64,000 nt of DNA from Rhodobacteraceae bacterium UBA6213. GTDB taxonomy: Bacteria; Pseudomonadota; Alphaproteobacteria; Rhodobacterales; Rhodobacteraceae. Below are positions 16,403-25,977 of this stretch, one piece after another. Made by a program: the position numbers and the translations under genes. Position 1 is the stretch's first letter; every line of letters begins with the position of its first letter. The notes under the pieces are model-generated. The model saw only the letters and a list, made by a program, of their open reading frames with translations, searched no databases and was not told the DNA's origin. The stretch is from positions 9,926 to 73,925 of the forward strand of contig DISJ01000013.1 in the NCBI GenBank assembly GCA_002421605.1, in the 5' to 3' direction.

Positions 16403-16611
16403 GCCAGTCGCGCATGATGTCGCTTGCCGAGGTCTTCACAAACGTCGTCGTGGGATATGGCCTGGCCGTGGCGACGCAGATGGTGGTGTTTCCATGGTTC
16501 GGCATCGAGACCAGCTTGCAGGACCACATGGAGATCGGGCTGGCGTTCGTCGCAGTATCGCTGGCGCGAGGATATTTGCTTCGCAGGCTGTTCGAGCGTA
16601 TGCGGCGCTGA
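16399..16611 (+). CDS. DUF7220-like small membrane protein
   Basis: 70 aa with two hydrophobic helices (TNVVVGYGLAVATQMVVF and IGLAFVAVSLARGYLL) and a basic C-terminus (RRLFERMRR). It matches a small phage membrane-protein family of Rhodobacterales (DUF7220, name from memory). It is coupled to the methyltransferase by an ATGA overlap. Function unknown. Confidence 0.7.
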   Translation: MSQSRMMSLAEVFTNVVVGYGLAVATQMVVFPWFGIETSLQDHMEIGLAFVAVSLARGYLLRRLFERMRR

Positions 16612-16684
16612 TGCCGCCCGCCGCCGTTGACCCTTTTTCGCCCAAGTGATTTATGCGTTGCGCAGGATCAGGGCGGCACTGGCA

Positions 16685-17125
16685 ATGAGCGAACATCAGG
16701 ATATCCGTGAACGTCTGGCCAAACTCGAGGCGCTCTTCGCGCGTGGGGCCACGGCCGGGGAACGGACAGCTGCCGGGGCGGCGCTCGGACGCTTGCAGGC
16801 AAGGCTAGATCTGGCCGGAGCCAAGGCACCGGAATCTGAGACCGAACTGCAGTACATCCTTCCGGATACATGGGCGGTGCGGGTGTTTGTGGCGCTCTGT
16901 CGCAAGCATGGTGTGAAGCCGTATCGGTATCCTCGGCAGCGGCGAACAACGGTCATGGTGCGTGTCCGTAAGAGTGATTTCGAGAAGACGATAGCCGCCG
17001 AGTTTCAGAGCCTTCATCGGGAGCTGATAGGCTATTTCGACGAGATGGTTAACCACCTCATTGCCGATGTCATGAAATCCGACGGCGACGACGAGACGCT
17101 TGAACAGCGCCAGATCGCGCAATAG
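16685..17125 (+). CDS. hypothetical phage protein
   Basis: 146 aa. I chose the ATG at 16685, which has AGGGCGG upstream; a GTG at 16646 would add 13 residues. The N-terminal 50 residues are helical (SEHQDIRERLAKLEALFARG). A compact domain follows around WAVRVFVALCRKHGVKPYRY and a helical C-terminus. No family recognised. Last plus-strand gene before the minus-strand pair. Confidence 0.6.
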   Translation: MSEHQDIRERLAKLEALFARGATAGERTAAGAALGRLQARLDLAGAKAPESETELQYILPDTWAVRVFVALCRKHGVKPYRYPRQRRTTVMVRVRKSDFEKTIAAEFQSLHRELIGYFDEMVNHLIADVMKSDGDDETLEQRQIAQ

Positions 17126-17234
17126 TCAAACCTGCCGGAACGAGAGAGCCGCCAACCGCGATCTGCTCAATTGGCAATGAGAAACCGCCGCCCCGGGCGG
17201 GACGGCGGAATCGTGATCTTCCCGGGCTGAGCGA

Positions 17235-17807
17235 TCAGGCCGCGGGCAGACGATAGATCCTTCCGCGTCCATCGACCTTCTCCGAGGTCACCTCGAGCCC
17301 GAGTTTCTTCTTCAGCACCCCGGCCATCGCGCCCCGAATCGTATGTGGGGCCCACTGCAAGGCGGCAATGATCTCCTCGATGGTCGCGCCATCCGGCGCG
17401 CGCAGCATGGCGATCAGCTCGGCCTGCTTGGTGCCCTCGCGCGGTGTGCGCGGCTTGGGCGCGGCTTCGGGTCCGGTGGCGGTGTCGGGCGCGGGTTCCT
17501 CGGTCGGCGCGTCCGTCGCGCCCACGGGCGCAGTGTGCGTGTCCTCCGGCTCGATGCCGATGGCGGCGTGCCCTGCGTCGGTGGCAACCAGCGTGGTGCC
17601 GTGTCCGTCGCCGGTTTCGCGCCACATGGGTTCGCCCTTGCGCATGTCGGCATCAACCTCCTGCAGGAGCCCCTTGGCGATCATCGCGCCGACCACCTTG
17701 GCGGCGGCACCGCCGCGCAGGCTCTCGGGCAGTGGCAGGGCGATACGCTTCGGCCGCTGGGCGGCGGCGCTAAGGATCAGGGATTGGGTGTCGGAAAGCT
17801 GGGTCAT
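17235..17807 (-). CDS. DUF3489 domain protein
   Basis: 190 aa, minus strand. The N-terminus (TQLSDTQSLILSAAAQR) and the C-terminal winged-helix-like part (IEEIIAALQWAPHTIRGAMA, ending GRGRIYRLPAA) are typical of DUF3489 proteins, which occur in phages and alphaproteobacteria. A Pro/Thr/Glu-rich linker joins the two parts. The fold suggests nucleic-acid binding. It sits with the next minus-strand gene between the early and late modules and could be a regulator. Confidence 0.75.
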   Translation of the reverse strand: MTQLSDTQSLILSAAAQRPKRIALPLPESLRGGAAAKVVGAMIAKGLLQEVDADMRKGEPMWRETGDGHGTTLVATDAGHAAIGIEPEDTHTAPVGATDAPTEEPAPDTATGPEAAPKPRTPREGTKQAELIAMLRAPDGATIEEIIAALQWAPHTIRGAMAGVLKKKLGLEVTSEKVDGRGRIYRLPAA

Positions 17808-17895
17808 CGTCGTCTCCGTGTCGGGGCGCGCGGAATGCGGGCACTTCTACGAGGCCGAGCCCCGCAGGGCGGGGCTGGCGCGATGGTTTGGTCGG

Positions 17896-18156
17896 TTACT
17901 CGGCGTGTTCGCCCTCACCGAAAAGGAAATCGGTGATCTTCCGGAGGTCGCTGGCGACGCTGCCAATCGATCCGACGCTGCCCCAATTGACCGCTTCCGG
18001 ATCGAAGTTGAAATGGTCGTCGCTGAGCGCCTGAAGTCGGGCGAGCATGGCATCGATCTGGGCTTTCTTGTTAATGAAGGCATCAAGGGCTTTGTTCGAC
18101 CGCTCCCTCGAACCGATGGCGGGATCGGTCTCACTGTCCTGTGCGCGGCGGGTCAT
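17896..18156 (-). CDS. small hypothetical protein
   Basis: 86 aa, minus strand. The ATG at 18156 has AAGGAG about seven bases upstream, so I favour it over a longer start. Helical, with two parts: a basic N-terminal helix (RSNKALDAFINKKAQIDAML) and an acidic C-terminus. Co-directional with the DUF3489 gene and divergent from the terminase operon. No known family. Confidence 0.6.
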   Translation of the reverse strand: MTRRAQDSETDPAIGSRERSNKALDAFINKKAQIDAMLARLQALSDDHFNFDPEAVNWGSVGSIGSVASDLRKITDFLFGEGEHAE

Positions 18157-18268
18157 TTTGATGGCTCCTTGGTCGAGTTGCATCGTTGCGATGGACCAAC
18201 GTTCGCTCTGTCTGTGACGCTTATCAACTCGATAAACGCATGATATTGAATGATAATCGGAGCGGCCA
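18157..18268. promoter_or_regulatory. divergent promoter region before the late operon
   Basis: This 112-base AT-richer gap separates the minus-strand pair from the terminase operon. It holds a short dyad TTATC-AACTC-GATAA (18221-18235) and a TGATATTGAATGATAA stretch. It probably carries promoters in both directions, but no definite -35/-10 pair can be assigned. Confidence 0.35.
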
Positions 18269-18829
18269 ATGCAGGGCATGAGCGAGCGCCAGTACGCCGC
18301 GCTTGTCGGGTTGTCGCGCGGTGCGATCCAGAAGGCGAAGACGGCAGAGCGGCTGGTGCTGTTCGCCGATGGCAGCATCGATGCCGGGGCCAGTGATGCG
18401 CGCCGGGCGGAAACAACCGATCCGTCGAAAACCCGGAGGCCGCCCGAACCAAAACTCAAACCGGTCCCAGAGTCGGCCGTTGCTGCCGTGGGTGACACGC
18501 TTCGCGAGCAGGGTCTGGCGGTGCCAGCGGTCGGCGGCGGCACGACTTACCTCCAGGCGAAGACCGCCAACGAGGTTCTGAAGGCGCAGGAGCGGCGCAT
18601 CCGACTGCAGAAGCTGAAGGGGGAGTTGATCGAGCGGGCCCGGGCGCTGTCGCTGGTGTTTCGGCTGGCGCGAGAGGTGCGGGACGCATGGGTGAACTGG
18701 CCTGCGCGGTCGTCGGCACTGATGGCGGCGGAACTGGGCGTGGAACCAGCCGCGATGCAGAAGGCCTTGGAAAAATATGTACGCGCCCACCTCGACGAAC
18801 TTGCCGAGGTCCGGCCTGATTTTCGGTGA
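18269..18829 (+). CDS. terminase small subunit (Nu1-like)
   Basis: 186 aa. The N-terminal helix-turn-helix (SERQYAALVGLSRGAIQKAK) is the DNA-recognition part typical of Nu1-type small terminases. A Pro/Lys-rich linker follows, then a helical C-terminus (KTANEVLKAQERRIRLQKLK) that would mediate oligomer and large-subunit contacts. It recognises the phage packaging site. It overlaps the large subunit gene by 53 bases. Confidence 0.8.
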   Translation: MQGMSERQYAALVGLSRGAIQKAKTAERLVLFADGSIDAGASDARRAETTDPSKTRRPPEPKLKPVPESAVAAVGDTLREQGLAVPAVGGGTTYLQAKTANEVLKAQERRIRLQKLKGELIERARALSLVFRLAREVRDAWVNWPARSSALMAAELGVEPAAMQKALEKYVRAHLDELAEVRPDFR

Positions 18830-20780
18830 AACTGGCGACGACCTGACCGACTTCGACGGCGCAGCAGAAATCCTGCGCACCTGGGGTGCAGGGCTGATGC
18901 CCGATCCCGACCTGACGGTCTCCCAATGGGCAGACCGGCACCGGATGCTGTCGGGCCGGGCTTCCGCCGAACCGGGGCGGTATCGCACGGCGCGCACGCC
19001 TTACATGCGCGAGATCATGGACCGGCTGTCGCCCGGCGACGTGATGCAGCGGATCGTCTTCATGAAAGCCGCGCAGGTCGGGGCGACAGAAGCTGGCAAC
19101 AACTGGATCGGCTTTGCCATCCACCAGGCACCAGGGCCAATGCTGGCGGTCCAGCCGACTGTGGAACTGGCCAAGCGCAACTCGCGCCAGCGGATCGATC
19201 CCCTAATTGACGAAAGCCCCGACCTTCGGGAGCGGGTCAAACCGGCGCGGTCGCGCGACGCGGGCAACACGATGCTGTCGAAGGAATTCGCGGGCGGCAT
19301 CCTGATCATGACTGGCGCGAACTCGGCGGTCGGGCTGCGCTCGACCCCGGCGCGATACATCTTTCTCGACGAGGTCGACGCCTATCCAGCCTCGGCCGAC
19401 GAGGAAGGCGATCCGGTCACGCTGGCCGAGGCCCGGTCGCTGACGTTCGCCCACCGGCGCAAGGTTTTCCTGGTCTCCACGCCCACCATCCGGGGTCTGA
19501 GCCGGATCGAGCGTGAATACGAGGCCAGCGACCAGCGCCGGTTCTTCGTGCCGTGTCCGCACTGCGGCGCGATGCAGTGGCTGAAGTTCGACAGGCTGCG
19601 CTGGCAGAAGGGCAAGCCGGAAACGGCGGAATATCACTGCGAGGTGTGTGATGCGCCCGTCGGCGAACACCACAAGACGGCGATGCTGGAGGCGGGCGAA
19701 TGGCGCGCGACCGCTGTTGCGGCCGATCCGACCACGGTTGGGTACCACCTCTCGGCGCTCTATTCGCCGATCGGCTGGCTGAGCTGGGAGCGGATCGTGC
19801 GGGCATGGGAAGCAGCCCAAGGGTCGGACGAGGCGATCAAGGCGTTCCGCAACACGATCCTCGGCGAAACCTGGGTTGAAACCGGCGAAGCGCCGGACTG
19901 GCAGCGGCTCTACGACCGGCGCGAGCGCTGGAAATCTGGCACGGTGCCTGCGGGCGGGCTGTTTCTGACCGCCGGGGCCGACGTGCAGAAAGACCGGATC
20001 GAGGTCGATGTCTGGGCCTGGGGCCGTGGCCTCGAAAGCTGGCTGGTCGATCACATTGTCATCGAAGGCGGGCCCAGCGATGTGGCGTGCTGGCGGCAGT
20101 TGACCGATCTGCTGGGGCGGACTTGGGCTCACGCAAGCGGCACGCATATGACGATTGCCCGGCTGGCCATCGACTCCGGCTTCGAGACCAGTGCCGTCTA
20201 TGCCTGGTCGCGGCAGGTGAGCTTTGCGCAAGTGGCCCCCGTGAAGGGGCTGGAAGGCTTCAACCGGTCGAGCCCGGTGACGGGGCCCACTTACGTGGAC
20301 GCGACCATCGCGGGCAAACGCCTGCGCCGTGGCGCGCGGCTCTGGACGGTGGCCACCTCGACCTTCAAGGCCGAAACCTACCGGTTCCTGCGGCAGGACC
20401 GGCCGACCGCCGAGGATATCGACGCCGGTGCGACATTCCCCGCAGGAACGGTGCACCTGCCAGTCTGGGCCGACAGCGAGTGGCTGAAGCAGTTGACCGC
20501 CGAGCAGTTGGTGACGGTCAAAAGCCGTCGCGGGTTCTCGAAGCTCGAATGGCAGAAGCTGCGCGAGCGCAACGAGGCGCTCGATATCCGCATCTATGCC
20601 CGCGCGGCGGCGTGGATCCTTGGCGCGGACCGATGGCCGGAAGCACGGTGGGCGGAGTTGGAAGGGCAGTTCAAGGTTATCGAACTAATTGGCAGAGGGT
20701 CCGAAGCACGAGGCGAGAAGCCGCGCGCGCCCCGAAGTTCGGCGCGGCGAAAGACTGTGCGGTCAAGCTACATGGGGTAA
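18777..20780 (+). CDS. terminase large subunit (GpA family)
   Basis: 667 aa. The ATPase domain has a Walker A-like KAAQVGAT at residues 97-104 and Walker B IFLDEVD at 195-201. A zinc ribbon (CPHC ... CEVC, near residues 260-290) and the RNase H-like nuclease domain (TAGADVQKDRIEV near 399) follow. The order and length match lambda gpA-type packaging motors. The last 30 residues are very basic. Together with the small subunit it cuts and packs phage DNA into the prohead. Confidence 0.9.
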   Translation: MYAPTSTNLPRSGLIFGETGDDLTDFDGAAEILRTWGAGLMPDPDLTVSQWADRHRMLSGRASAEPGRYRTARTPYMREIMDRLSPGDVMQRIVFMKAAQVGATEAGNNWIGFAIHQAPGPMLAVQPTVELAKRNSRQRIDPLIDESPDLRERVKPARSRDAGNTMLSKEFAGGILIMTGANSAVGLRSTPARYIFLDEVDAYPASADEEGDPVTLAEARSLTFAHRRKVFLVSTPTIRGLSRIEREYEASDQRRFFVPCPHCGAMQWLKFDRLRWQKGKPETAEYHCEVCDAPVGEHHKTAMLEAGEWRATAVAADPTTVGYHLSALYSPIGWLSWERIVRAWEAAQGSDEAIKAFRNTILGETWVETGEAPDWQRLYDRRERWKSGTVPAGGLFLTAGADVQKDRIEVDVWAWGRGLESWLVDHIVIEGGPSDVACWRQLTDLLGRTWAHASGTHMTIARLAIDSGFETSAVYAWSRQVSFAQVAPVKGLEGFNRSSPVTGPTYVDATIAGKRLRRGARLWTVATSTFKAETYRFLRQDRPTAEDIDAGATFPAGTVHLPVWADSEWLKQLTAEQLVTVKSRRGFSKLEWQKLRERNEALDIRIYARAAAWILGADRWPEARWAELEGQFKVIELIGRGSEARGEKPRAPRSSARRKTVRSSYMG

Positions 20781-20802
20781 TCTCACCGTGTTTGTGGCTG
20801 CG

Positions 20803-21693
20803 TCATTGAAGGCAACATTTCTTGTACTTCCTGCCGCTGCCGCACGGGCAAGGGTCGTTGCGGCCCACTGGTGGCGCAGGGTTCTTGAAGAACTCGGTCC
20901 AAGGAGCCACACGAAGATCGTTGCTGACCTTGCGGACCTTCTGCTGCTCGAAGAATGCATCTGTGTAGCAGTGCCATTTCGACAGTTCGGCGATGGAATC
21001 GGTGATCAAGCCATCGGCGTAACGTGGGTTGCCGGGGGCACCTGCGTCACGGGTAGCGTGCAGGTCTTCCAGAAAATCCGCGTAGTCGCAATAATCCTTG
21101 GGGATCAGGACTTTGTCAAATAGCTCGCGGACCGCTTCGGCCATGTCCTCAAGTCCGAGATCAGAAATTGCCTCAGTCCACCCCAGCAGTACATCTGTCG
21201 ATGCCTTGAGATGGCGCGCCCGAAAGGTTCGGAAGAAATCCTCGATCTTGGGGCGCTGGTCAGGATGAAGCTCTGCGATCAGGACCAAGGCGCTCATGAG
21301 CGAGCTGCGCGCGAAATCGTCCGCGCGCAGGTCGAGAACGGCATCAAACAGAGGCTGCAGATCGCCGTCGAAGGTACCGGTGATGACGCGAAAGCTGACT
21401 TCCGTCACTGCATCGCCAAGGGTGTGATCGAGGGCTCTGGTTGGGCGGCGCAGCAGATGAAGCAATGGGCGGTAGGCATCCGTGACCTGCCATTCGCCAA
21501 GCAGGTAAAAGACCGGGATGAGTGCGACCAGATCAGCATCTCGCATTGACCGCACCTGTTGGCGTCCGAGTCGTTCAACCAGTTCGACGAAGATAGGTGT
21601 CATTTCATCACGCCGCTTGCCTGCGGCGGCCATGGCAGCTCTTGGAAAAATGTCGTTGCGCGCGAGATCGCGCATGATTTCGGTTGGGGTCAT
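20803..21693 (-). CDS. DUF1186/SEC-C motif protein (cargo gene)
   Basis: 296 aa, encoded against the late operon between the terminase and the head-tail connector. The ATG at 21693 starts MTPTEIMRDLARND; a GTG 22 codons upstream is possible. The body is helical repeats like DUF1186, and the C-terminus CPCGSGRKYKKCC is a full SEC-C zinc motif. Its antisense position and lack of a counterpart in the lambda gene order make it a moron carried for the host or the prophage. Function unknown. Confidence 0.7.
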   Translation of the reverse strand: MTPTEIMRDLARNDIFPRAAMAAAGKRRDEMTPIFVELVERLGRQQVRSMRDADLVALIPVFYLLGEWQVTDAYRPLLHLLRRPTRALDHTLGDAVTEVSFRVITGTFDGDLQPLFDAVLDLRADDFARSSLMSALVLIAELHPDQRPKIEDFFRTFRARHLKASTDVLLGWTEAISDLGLEDMAEAVRELFDKVLIPKDYCDYADFLEDLHATRDAGAPGNPRYADGLITDSIAELSKWHCYTDAFFEQQKVRKVSNDLRVAPWTEFFKNPAPPVGRNDPCPCGSGRKYKKCCLQ

Positions 21694-21759
21694 CGGTTCG
21701 CTCTCGATCAACAGGCCGCCGCCCTTGTGAACCAAACTTTCTGGCGAGGTCAATCGCAC

Positions 21760-21975
21760 ATGGCGACAATCACAGAACTCCGTGCCCGACGCGATGCGCT
21801 TGCGGCGCAGCGGTCCTCGGGTGTGGCCCGCGTGAGCTATGACGGCAAGACCGTCGATTACCGCAGCATCGCCGAGATCGACCGGGCCATCGAGGTGCTG
21901 GACCGTGACATCGCGACTGCCGAGGGCCGCAAGATCATCCGGCAGGTGCGCGTGACTACCACCAAGGGATTGTAG
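21760..21975 (+). CDS. gpW-like head-tail joining protein
   Basis: 71 aa, starting at the ATG at 21760. The sequence (MATITELRARRDALAAQRSS..., with a C-terminal VTTTKGL) has the size and helix-hairpin-helix layout of lambda gpW, which plugs the head after packaging. It is placed exactly between terminase and portal, as in lambda. Confidence 0.7.
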   Translation: MATITELRARRDALAAQRSSGVARVSYDGKTVDYRSIAEIDRAIEVLDRDIATAEGRKIIRQVRVTTTKGL

Positions 21976-21978
21976 CGC

Positions 21979-23466
21979 ATGGGTTGGCTCGATGCATTTC
22001 GCCGCCGGGAAACCAGCGGTCCTGCAACCGTGCGCGCGCGGCTCGAAGGGGCGATGTCGCAGCGCCGTTTGCGGGGCTGGCAGCCGCCGCTGGAAAACAT
22101 CAACTCGCTGATCGCCTCTGGCGGGCCGCGTCTGTTGGCGCGGTCGCGCGAGTTGGTGGTGACCAACGGCTATGCCGCCAATGCCTGCGAGGCTTTTGCG
22201 TCCAACCTGGTGGGCGACGGGATCAAGCCTTCGTCACTGATCGAGGATCCGGCCCTCCGCGATCAGGTGCAGCGGCTCTGGCTGGCCTGGACCGATGAGG
22301 CCGATGCCGATGGGCTGACCGATTTCTACGGTCTGCAGGCGATGGTGGCGCGTGAAATGTTCGTCGCGGGCGAATGCTTTGTCCGGATGCGTCCACGCCG
22401 GGCCGAGGATGGTCTGCTGGTGCCGATCCAACTGCAATTGCTGCAGTCGGAGATACTGCCGTTCGCGAAGACCGAGGCGGCGGCGAATGGCAATCGCATC
22501 CGTTGCGGCATCGAGTTCGATGCGATCGGCCGCCGCGTCGCCTATCACTTCCGCCGCCGCCATCCCGGCGACAGCACCGATCAGGGTATGGTCACGTCTG
22601 AGACGGTCCGCGTCCCAGCCGAGGACGTCCTACACATCTACCGCCCCATTGACGCGGGGCAAATCCGGGGCCTGCCGCATGTGGCGCCCGCCATGGTGCG
22701 GTTGTTTCTGCTCGACCAATATGACGATGCCGAACTTGACCGGAAGAAGACGGCGGCGATGTTCGCGGGCTTCATCACCAAGACCGCGCCCGAAGAACAG
22801 CTGATGGGTGAGATCGAGGCAACCGACGACAGCGGTGCTACCGTCAGTCTGGAACCCGGTACGCTGCAGGTTCTGCTGCCCGGCGAGGATGTGAAGTTCT
22901 CCAGCCCCGCAGATGTCGGCGGCGGCTACGAGGCGTTCCAGTACCGGACCCTGCTGTCAGTCTCGGCCTCGCTGGGGCTGCCCTACCATCTGGTGACGGG
23001 CGATGTGCGGCAGGCCAACTATTCCAGTCTTCGCGCTGAACTGGTCGAGTTCCGTCGCCGCGTCGAGCAGTTGCAGCACGGGGTCATCGCGCATCAGCTT
23101 TGCCGCCCTGTCTGGGCGCGCTGGCTGGAAACAGCGGTGCTGTCGGGGGCGTTGGACCTGCCGGACTTCGCCAGATCCCCCGCGCGCTATCGCCCGGTGA
23201 ACTGGATCCCGCCGCGCTGGGACTGGGTCGATCCCTTGAAGGACATCCAGGCGCAGGTGCTCGCGATGGAGGCTGGGATCATCTCGCGGCGCAAGGTGGT
23301 CGAGGCCACCGGCTACGACGTCGAGGAAATCGACCGCGAGAATGCGGCCGATGCGAAACGTGCCGGGGACATGGGTCTCACCTATCGCACCAGCCCGGGC
23401 GAGACGCAGGGGGCGCGGGCCACACCAACCCGCAAACCGGAAACCGAGACAGAACAGGAGGCGTAA
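21979..23466 (+). CDS. phage portal protein (lambda gpB family)
   Basis: 495 aa, starting three bases after the gpW stop. The N-terminal AARE-like clip and stem region (ELVVTNGYAANACEAFASNL near residue 55) and the long middle with LPYHLVTGD near residue 334 are typical of lambda-family portals. The protein forms the dodecameric ring through which DNA enters the capsid. The C-terminal tail is Arg/Thr-rich. Confidence 0.9.
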   Translation: MGWLDAFRRRETSGPATVRARLEGAMSQRRLRGWQPPLENINSLIASGGPRLLARSRELVVTNGYAANACEAFASNLVGDGIKPSSLIEDPALRDQVQRLWLAWTDEADADGLTDFYGLQAMVAREMFVAGECFVRMRPRRAEDGLLVPIQLQLLQSEILPFAKTEAAANGNRIRCGIEFDAIGRRVAYHFRRRHPGDSTDQGMVTSETVRVPAEDVLHIYRPIDAGQIRGLPHVAPAMVRLFLLDQYDDAELDRKKTAAMFAGFITKTAPEEQLMGEIEATDDSGATVSLEPGTLQVLLPGEDVKFSSPADVGGGYEAFQYRTLLSVSASLGLPYHLVTGDVRQANYSSLRAELVEFRRRVEQLQHGVIAHQLCRPVWARWLETAVLSGALDLPDFARSPARYRPVNWIPPRWDWVDPLKDIQAQVLAMEAGIISRRKVVEATGYDVEEIDRENAADAKRAGDMGLTYRTSPGETQGARATPTRKPETETEQEA

Positions 23467-23470
23467 GCCG

Positions 23471-24517
23471 ATGAACAGCTGGTACACGATCCGCGCCCAA
23501 AGCACCGGCGCGGAGGTGGTGATCTATGACGAGATCGGGGCTTACGGCGTCTCGGCCAAGGGGTTTCTGGCGGAACTGGCAGCACTTCCGGATGCCACAC
23601 CGCTGGCCTTGCGGCTGAACAGCCCAGGCGGGTCGGTGTTCGACGCGGTCGCGATCTACAATGCGATCAAGCGCCATTCCGGCGCGGTAACTGTCTGGAT
23701 CGACGGCATCGCAGCTTCGGCGGCGTCCTACATCGCCATGGCGGGCGATGAGGTCATCATGCCGGAGAATGCTTTCCTCATGATCCACGATCCTGCCGGT
23801 GTGGTCATGGGCACCGCCATCGACATGCGCGCGATGGCCGAGGCGCTGGACAAGATCAAGGGCAGCCTGCTGCAGGGCTATGCCGCCAAGTCAGGGCGGC
23901 CACAGGAAGAAATCGCCCCCTTGATGGCGGCGGAAACCTGGCTCGATGCCAAGGATGCGCTGGATTTGGGCTTTGCTGACCGTATCGCCGAACCGGTCCG
24001 CATCGCTGCGCGGTTCGACGTAGGACGGTTCCGTAATGCGCCGCCAGAGTTGGCCGAGGCTGTTGCTGATGCGGACGAGGACGATCCCTCGGGCGGTGCA
24101 GCAGCGGCTGTCGATGACGCAGGTGACGAGCCTGCAACCGATCATGAAGGTGAAAGCGCCGGAGGTGAGGACGCTCATGGGTCTGAGAGTCAGCCTGCTG
24201 ACCCTGGTCCACCTGCGGATATGGAAGCGGCACCCGCAGAAACGCATGCAGTCAGCACCATCGCCGCCGACATTCGTACCGAAGCACTGACCCACGCCCG
24301 CGCGGTCGTCGATCTATGCCGTCTCGCCGGACAACCGCAGATGGCGGGCCAGTTCCTCGAGCGCGACACCGGTATCGACGATGTCCGCGCCGCTCTGCTG
24401 GCCACCCGCGCCGAGGCCGTGCCTGACATCTCCGCAGCCCATCCGCAACCCGGCCGCCCCTCTGGCGCGCGCCCCTGGGGCGATGTCATCGCCCGCACCT
24501 TCCGTCTGAAAGGATAG
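23471..24517 (+). CDS. ClpP-like prohead protease / scaffold
   Basis: 348 aa, starting at 23471 with AGGAGG at 23456-23461. The N-terminal half is a ClpP-type serine protease: GIAASAASYIAMAG with likely nucleophile Ser83, and LMIHDP with His106. From about residue 185 an acidic Ala/Asp/Glu-rich segment leads to a helical C-terminus, a layout like lambda gpC/Nu3 protease-scaffold fusions. It processes the prohead during assembly. Confidence 0.85.
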   Translation: MNSWYTIRAQSTGAEVVIYDEIGAYGVSAKGFLAELAALPDATPLALRLNSPGGSVFDAVAIYNAIKRHSGAVTVWIDGIAASAASYIAMAGDEVIMPENAFLMIHDPAGVVMGTAIDMRAMAEALDKIKGSLLQGYAAKSGRPQEEIAPLMAAETWLDAKDALDLGFADRIAEPVRIAARFDVGRFRNAPPELAEAVADADEDDPSGGAAAAVDDAGDEPATDHEGESAGGEDAHGSESQPADPGPPADMEAAPAETHAVSTIAADIRTEALTHARAVVDLCRLAGQPQMAGQFLERDTGIDDVRAALLATRAEAVPDISAAHPQPGRPSGARPWGDVIARTFRLKG

Positions 24518-24521
24518 ACCC

Positions 24522-24887
24522 ATGCCGATCTTCACTGAAACTCCGCACGCGGGCGGCTTCCTCGTCTGGGAAGCGCTGCGCGATTATTGCCGCAGCACCG
24601 TCATCCTCGCCTCGGGCACCCTGCAACCCGGCACCATTCTGGGCAAGATCACCGCCTCGGGCAAATACGCGGCCCACGATCCCGCCGCCTCGAACGGCAC
24701 CCAGACGGCAGCGGCTATCCTCTGGGACAGCGTCGATGCCAGCGGCGGCGATACCAATGCCGTCGTGCTGATCCGCGGCCCTGCAATCGTCAACCAGCAT
24801 GAGATCACCATTCCCGGCGCGCCGACCGCACCGCAGATCGCCGCCGCCCATGCCGCCCTGCTGACGCTCGGCATCCTCGTCCGCTAA
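24522..24887 (+). CDS. head decoration protein (gpD-like)
   Basis: 121 aa. The sequence (GTLQPGTILGKITASGKY, then AILWDSVDA) and its position just before the major capsid gene match the lambda gpD head-stabilising family. Trimers of this protein cap the expanded capsid surface. Confidence 0.85.
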   Translation: MPIFTETPHAGGFLVWEALRDYCRSTVILASGTLQPGTILGKITASGKYAAHDPAASNGTQTAAAILWDSVDASGGDTNAVVLIRGPAIVNQHEITIPGAPTAPQIAAAHAALLTLGILVR

Positions 24888-24963
24888 CCCAATCCAATCC
24901 CGCGCTTCCGGACGCAAAACCGGCGTCCACTTTTGCTGGAAGCGCTTTCAAAGGAGGCACCCC

Positions 24964-25977
24964 ATGGCCACCATGGACATCTTCGAAGGCGATGCCTTCT
25001 CGATCATCGAACTCACCCGCGCATTGGAAAACATCCCATTCAAGCCCGCCACCCTGTCTGGGTCCGGTCTGTTCGGGCCGCGCGGCGTCCGCTCGCGCAC
25101 CGTCGTGATTGAGTCCCGCGACGGCACACTGTCGCTGATCCCGTTCTCCGAACGCGGCTCAGCCTATGACCAGCAGACCCCGGAACGCCGCGATGTGCGG
25201 GCTTTTGTCTGCCGCCAGTTCAAGAAACAGGACGTCATCTGGGCCTCGGAAATCCAGCAGGTGCGCGACTTCGGGTCCGAGTCCGCCACCCAGCAGGTGC
25301 AGGCCGAGGTCGCCCGCAAGCTGGGCCGGCTGCGCAACGACGCCGAGACCACGTTCGAGTATCACCTCTTCAACGGCATCCAGGGGCTGGTGAAAGATCC
25401 CCGCGACGGTGCCACGGTGGTGAACTACTTCACCGAGTTCGGCATCACCCCCGCCGCCGAGGTGGACTTCGATCTAGACAACGCCACTCCTGCCTCGGGT
25501 GCCCTGCGCAAACGCTGCCAGGCGCTGATCGAAAGCGTCGAGGATGTGATGGGCGGCCTGGCCACCGGTGCCATCGCGCTGCGTGCCGAATGCGGCTCGG
25601 CCTTCTTCGCCGATCTGGTGGCGCATAAGGAGGTGCGCGAGACCTACCTCAACACCGCCGCCGCCGCCGATCTGCGCTCGCGCATCGCCGACGAGGTCAG
25701 CTTCGGCGGCATTACCTTCCGCCGCTACCGGGGTGGTGCGGGCTTCGGTGTCGCGACCGACAAGGCCGTGTTCTATCCCGAAGCCGTCGATGGTCTGTTC
25801 GAGATCTACCACGCCCCCGCCGACACGTTCGAGACGGTCAACACGCTGGGCCAGCCGCTCTACGCACGGATGATCCCCGACCGGGAACGTGATGAGTGGG
25901 TCCGGCTCGAGATCGAAAGCAATCCGCTGCCGATCTGCACCCGCCCGCAGGTGCTGCGCTCCGCGCGGCGGACCTGA
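24964..25977 (+). CDS. major capsid protein (gpE-like)
   Basis: 337 aa, close to lambda gpE (341 aa). It starts at the ATG at 24964 with AAAGGAGG upstream. The N-terminal MDIFEGDAFSIIELTRALEN and the C-terminal ARMIPDRERDEWVRLEIESN are typical of the major capsid protein E family. It builds the HK97-fold shell. Its stop overlaps the next start. Confidence 0.9.
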   Translation: MATMDIFEGDAFSIIELTRALENIPFKPATLSGSGLFGPRGVRSRTVVIESRDGTLSLIPFSERGSAYDQQTPERRDVRAFVCRQFKKQDVIWASEIQQVRDFGSESATQQVQAEVARKLGRLRNDAETTFEYHLFNGIQGLVKDPRDGATVVNYFTEFGITPAAEVDFDLDNATPASGALRKRCQALIESVEDVMGGLATGAIALRAECGSAFFADLVAHKEVRETYLNTAAAADLRSRIADEVSFGGITFRRYRGGAGFGVATDKAVFYPEAVDGLFEIYHAPADTFETVNTLGQPLYARMIPDRERDEWVRLEIESNPLPICTRPQVLRSARRT

